Part shown: positions 62,397-64,000 of the stretch, piece after piece
Layout: each line of letters opens with the position of its first letter
Position numbering within the stretch: position 1 is the first letter of the stretch
NCBI GenBank assembly: GCA_031430595.1
Contig: JANPBU010000047.1
Location: forward strand, 62,001 to 126,000
Length of the DNA: 64,000 nucleotides
Source of the DNA: JANNBN01 sp031430595
Lineage (GTDB): Bacteria > Actinomycetota > Acidimicrobiia > Acidimicrobiales > JANYDT01
Reading direction: 5' to 3'
Position numbers and translations under genes: made by a program
The notes under the pieces: generated by a model
Seen by the model: only the letters and a program-made list of their open reading frames with translations
What the model was told of the DNA's origin: nothing
Databases searched by the model: none

Positions 62397-63166
62397 GATG
62401 TTGCCGCTGGCCCGTGACGGTTATCCCACGTGATCTCGGCGTCGGGGGCTCGAAGGTATGCGATTTCGGCTTCCTCACCAATTGGTCCGAGGTGAAGTCG
62501 AGGTAACACCGCTTCGATCAGCCCAACAGCAGTCGGCGCAAGCGGTCCACCAATCGACGCCAAAGGAAGTGCAAGCAGTCGTTGCAATGCATCGGGGTGA
62601 GTAAGCACACCATCGCCCACAACCCGCACCGGTAAGTCCGCAATCGCTTCGAGAAGTACCTCAACGACAAGGTCTGGTTTTCCGGCGATGGGCTCAACGA
62701 TGGTGCTCAACCCGCCATCGAGGTCCATGCGAAACAACCCTACGTACACTTCAGATCTTCGCGCGTCTAACACAGAGGCGACGAGTTCACCGGGTCGACC
62801 GCCTTCCACCGCAACAGCTTCGAGTGAAGTCGACGAGAACAGTGGGATATCATTTGCGAAGGCAAGAGTGCGAGCCGTCGCCACACCCACTCGAAGACCC
62901 GTGAACAGGCCAGGGCCGCGGTCAACCACCATGTGGGTAAGGTCGGCCAGGGCGACGCCGCACTGCCTGCACAAAAACTCTATAGCAGGAAGCAACGTTT
63001 CCGCATGGCGCGGCCCACCAACACCACGAGCCGAAACGGCATCGCGCATTCCGAACGACAAAGTATTCACAGCGATGATTCCACCAAGGTCACTGGCGAC
63101 ACCGGTTGAAAGGGCCACGCTGACCGAAGTGGTAGCGGTATCTATCCCGAGGATCAGGCTGCTCAT
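62393..63166 (-). CDS. tsaB: tRNA threonylcarbamoyladenosine protein TsaB
   Basis: 257 aa. Partner and stabiliser of TsaD in t6A synthesis. The ASKHA-type N-terminus is LILGIDTATTSVSVALSTG, with RHAETLLPAIEFLC, VVDRGPGLFTGLRVGVATARTLAFA and VLDARRSEVYVGLF. All family regions are intact. It lies second in the operon, overlapping tsaE and rimI by 4 nt each (ATGA at 63163-63166 and at 62393-62396). Confidence 0.95.
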   Translation of the reverse strand: MSSLILGIDTATTSVSVALSTGVASDLGGIIAVNTLSFGMRDAVSARGVGGPRHAETLLPAIEFLCRQCGVALADLTHMVVDRGPGLFTGLRVGVATARTLAFANDIPLFSSTSLEAVAVEGGRPGELVASVLDARRSEVYVGLFRMDLDGGLSTIVEPIAGKPDLVVEVLLEAIADLPVRVVGDGVLTHPDALQRLLALPLASIGGPLAPTAVGLIEAVLPRLHLGPIGEEAEIAYLRAPDAEITWDNRHGPAATS

Positions 63167-63675
63167 CGTGAGCCTTCCACTTGATCAACAGTCACAGCCC
63201 AAGATTGCAGCGCCGAACGAAGGTCAACAAGCGCACTAGTCCACCGATCACCATTTGCTTCCAACGAAACAAAGCGAACATCGTCACCCTCATTTTGATC
63301 ACCATGGGTGAAGCGCAGCAACAGGTAGTCATTCCCCAGCGCTCCTACGATCCGTTCACCCCACTCAATCACTGCCACCGCACCCCTATCCAACAATTCG
63401 GTCAGCCCAATGTCATCAACGTCAGACGCACCGTTGAGTCGGTAGGCATCAAGATGGAGAAACAGGCCTCCGTCACGAAGTTCGTGTTCACGCATAATGG
63501 TGAACGTTGGGCTGGTGACTGGGTCGAGTGCACCAAGCCCGCAACCGAACCCTCTGGAAAACGCGGTTTTGCCGGCCCCGAGGTCGCCCGACAAAATCAA
63601 GACGTCACTTGGCACGCAAAACGATGCCACGATCGACCCGATGTTCTCGGTAACTGTTACCGACTCTGAACGCAC
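63163..63675 (-). CDS. tsaE: tRNA threonylcarbamoyladenosine ATPase TsaE
   Basis: 170 aa from GTG 63675, which has GAGGGG eight nt upstream; the open frame continues to 63978 but would cover the start of the divergent membrane gene and adds unconserved residues. P-loop Walker A is SGDLGAGKTAFSRGF, followed by VTSPTFTIMREHE, the LDAYRL motif (with the D and the aromatic that organise the active site) and VIEWGERI. Provides ATPase activity for cycling of the TsaBD complex. First gene of the coupled tsaE-tsaB-rimI-tsaD operon. Confidence 0.93.
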   Translation of the reverse strand: MRSESVTVTENIGSIVASFCVPSDVLILSGDLGAGKTAFSRGFGCGLGALDPVTSPTFTIMREHELRDGGLFLHLDAYRLNGASDVDDIGLTELLDRGAVAVIEWGERIVGALGNDYLLLRFTHGDQNEGDDVRFVSLEANGDRWTSALVDLRSALQSWAVTVDQVEGSR

Positions 63676-63738
63676 GACAAGCACCCCTCTATCGTTACCG
63701 ATCCCGTTGACCCGTCGAACCACTAGCTTCTTATCTTC

Positions 63739-64000
63739 ATGATGACCGAATTGGGGGTTCACAACACGAGCACTATTGCTTGGCGGCCCATTCGATGGGC
63801 GCTCTCTTTGGCGTATCTGGCCGGCACCCTGGTCATAACGAACCGTCTTCAAGGTGATGGGTCTCGCTACAATTCGGTTGGCGATGCACTCGGTCAGATT
63901 CCGACCGATAGAGAAATCATCATTGGTTGGCTGGTTGGCCTTATTGTCGTCAACCTCGTTGGTCGAACGTGGCGTCAACTCGGTGTCACGCTACTTTCAT
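63739..64000 (+). CDS. Membrane protein, 3' end outside window
   Basis: The frame starting with ATGATG at 63739 is open to the window edge (87 codons visible). It begins TELGVHNTSTIAWRPIRWAL and then a hydrophobic stretch SLAYLAGTLVITN, a polar loop LQGDGSRYNSVGDALGQIP, and a second helix IIIGWLVGLIVVNLV. This looks like the N-terminus of a multi-pass membrane protein, possibly of the phosphatase PAP2 or related type, but too little is visible to name. It is divergent from tsaE (63 nt). Confidence 0.55.
   Translation, partial: MMTELGVHNTSTIAWRPIRWALSLAYLAGTLVITNRLQGDGSRYNSVGDALGQIPTDREIIIGWLVGLIVVNLVGRTWRQLGVTLLS

Noticed and set aside
1..64000. tRNA, rRNA, insertion sequence and prophage genes
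   Set aside because: I looked for T-loop-like GGTTCRA motifs in non-coding gaps, transposase and integrase motifs and phage structural genes and found none. The few GGTTCGAA matches are within coding sequence.

Overview
The window looks like a chromosomal segment of an actinobacterium, most likely of the class Acidimicrobiia (Ilumatobacter/Microthrix-type relatives). This is inferred from moderate GC content, GTG starts, a coproporphyrin ferrochelatase with iron-sulphur cysteines, crotonyl-CoA carboxylase/reductase, menaquinone genes, a CIRCE-controlled groESL, a DUF559/AbiEi-type gene and many family-2 and family-4 glycosyltransferases. I saw no tRNA, rRNA, CRISPR array, insertion sequence or prophage.

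Region by region. 1-5.5 kb holds envelope proteins: a left-truncated DUF4012 membrane protein, a small sortase-like surface protein, a MurJ-like membrane protein, an LLM oxidoreductase and a lipoprotein of the glycerophosphodiesterase fold. 5.5-15 kb is a mix of metabolism and envelope genes: DUF2752, a CgeB-like glycosyltransferase, GNAT, citrate synthase, ferrochelatase, glycosyltransferase, UDP-GlcNAc 2-epimerase, a DsbA/FrnE-like protein and crotonyl-CoA carboxylase/reductase. 15.1-24.3 kb is a compact deoxysugar locus made of two convergent operons: a plus-strand C-methyltransferase, DUF4910 protein, Fe(II)/2-oxoglutarate-type oxygenase and atypical SDR, facing a minus-strand rfbF, LhgO-like oxidase, SDR, RmlC-like epimerase and SAF-domain oxidoreductase. 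Together they suggest a CDP-linked, C-methyl-branched sugar. 24.4-30 kb carries a large membrane Fe-S reductase and two convergent GMC oxidoreductases. 30-46 kb is an exopolysaccharide locus: BNR-repeat lipoprotein, two tandem GT2 paralogues, Wzx-like flippase, GT2, Wzy-like polymerase, GT4, Wzz/BY-kinase-like fusion, GT4, and sugar epimerase and dehydrogenase genes. 46.7-48.0 kb is a small graveyard holding a probable MazF/PemK toxin remnant and a Fic gene that has lost its catalytic core.

48-54.5 kb encodes menaquinone synthesis (menE, SRPBCC protein, menF, menB, menD, menH), followed by an acyltransferase. 55.3-60.8 kb contains two secreted proteins of unknown function around a nuclease-like AbiEi/DUF559 gene, which is flanked by two copies of a 48-nt palindromic repeat and has a start region that could fold over its own ribosome binding site, and the groES-groEL operon with CIRCE, promoter and a UUCG-loop terminator. 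60.8-63.7 kb is the tsaE-tsaB-rimI-tsaD operon, all joined by 4-nt overlaps. A membrane protein starts at 63.7 kb and runs off the window.

The most unusual items are the palindrome-flanked nuclease-like gene with its hairpin leader, the branched-sugar locus with its paired oxidative enzymes, the Wzz/kinase-like fusion lacking the Walker A lysine and C-terminal tyrosines, the SDR lacking its catalytic Tyr/Lys, and the recently homogenised GT2 pair.
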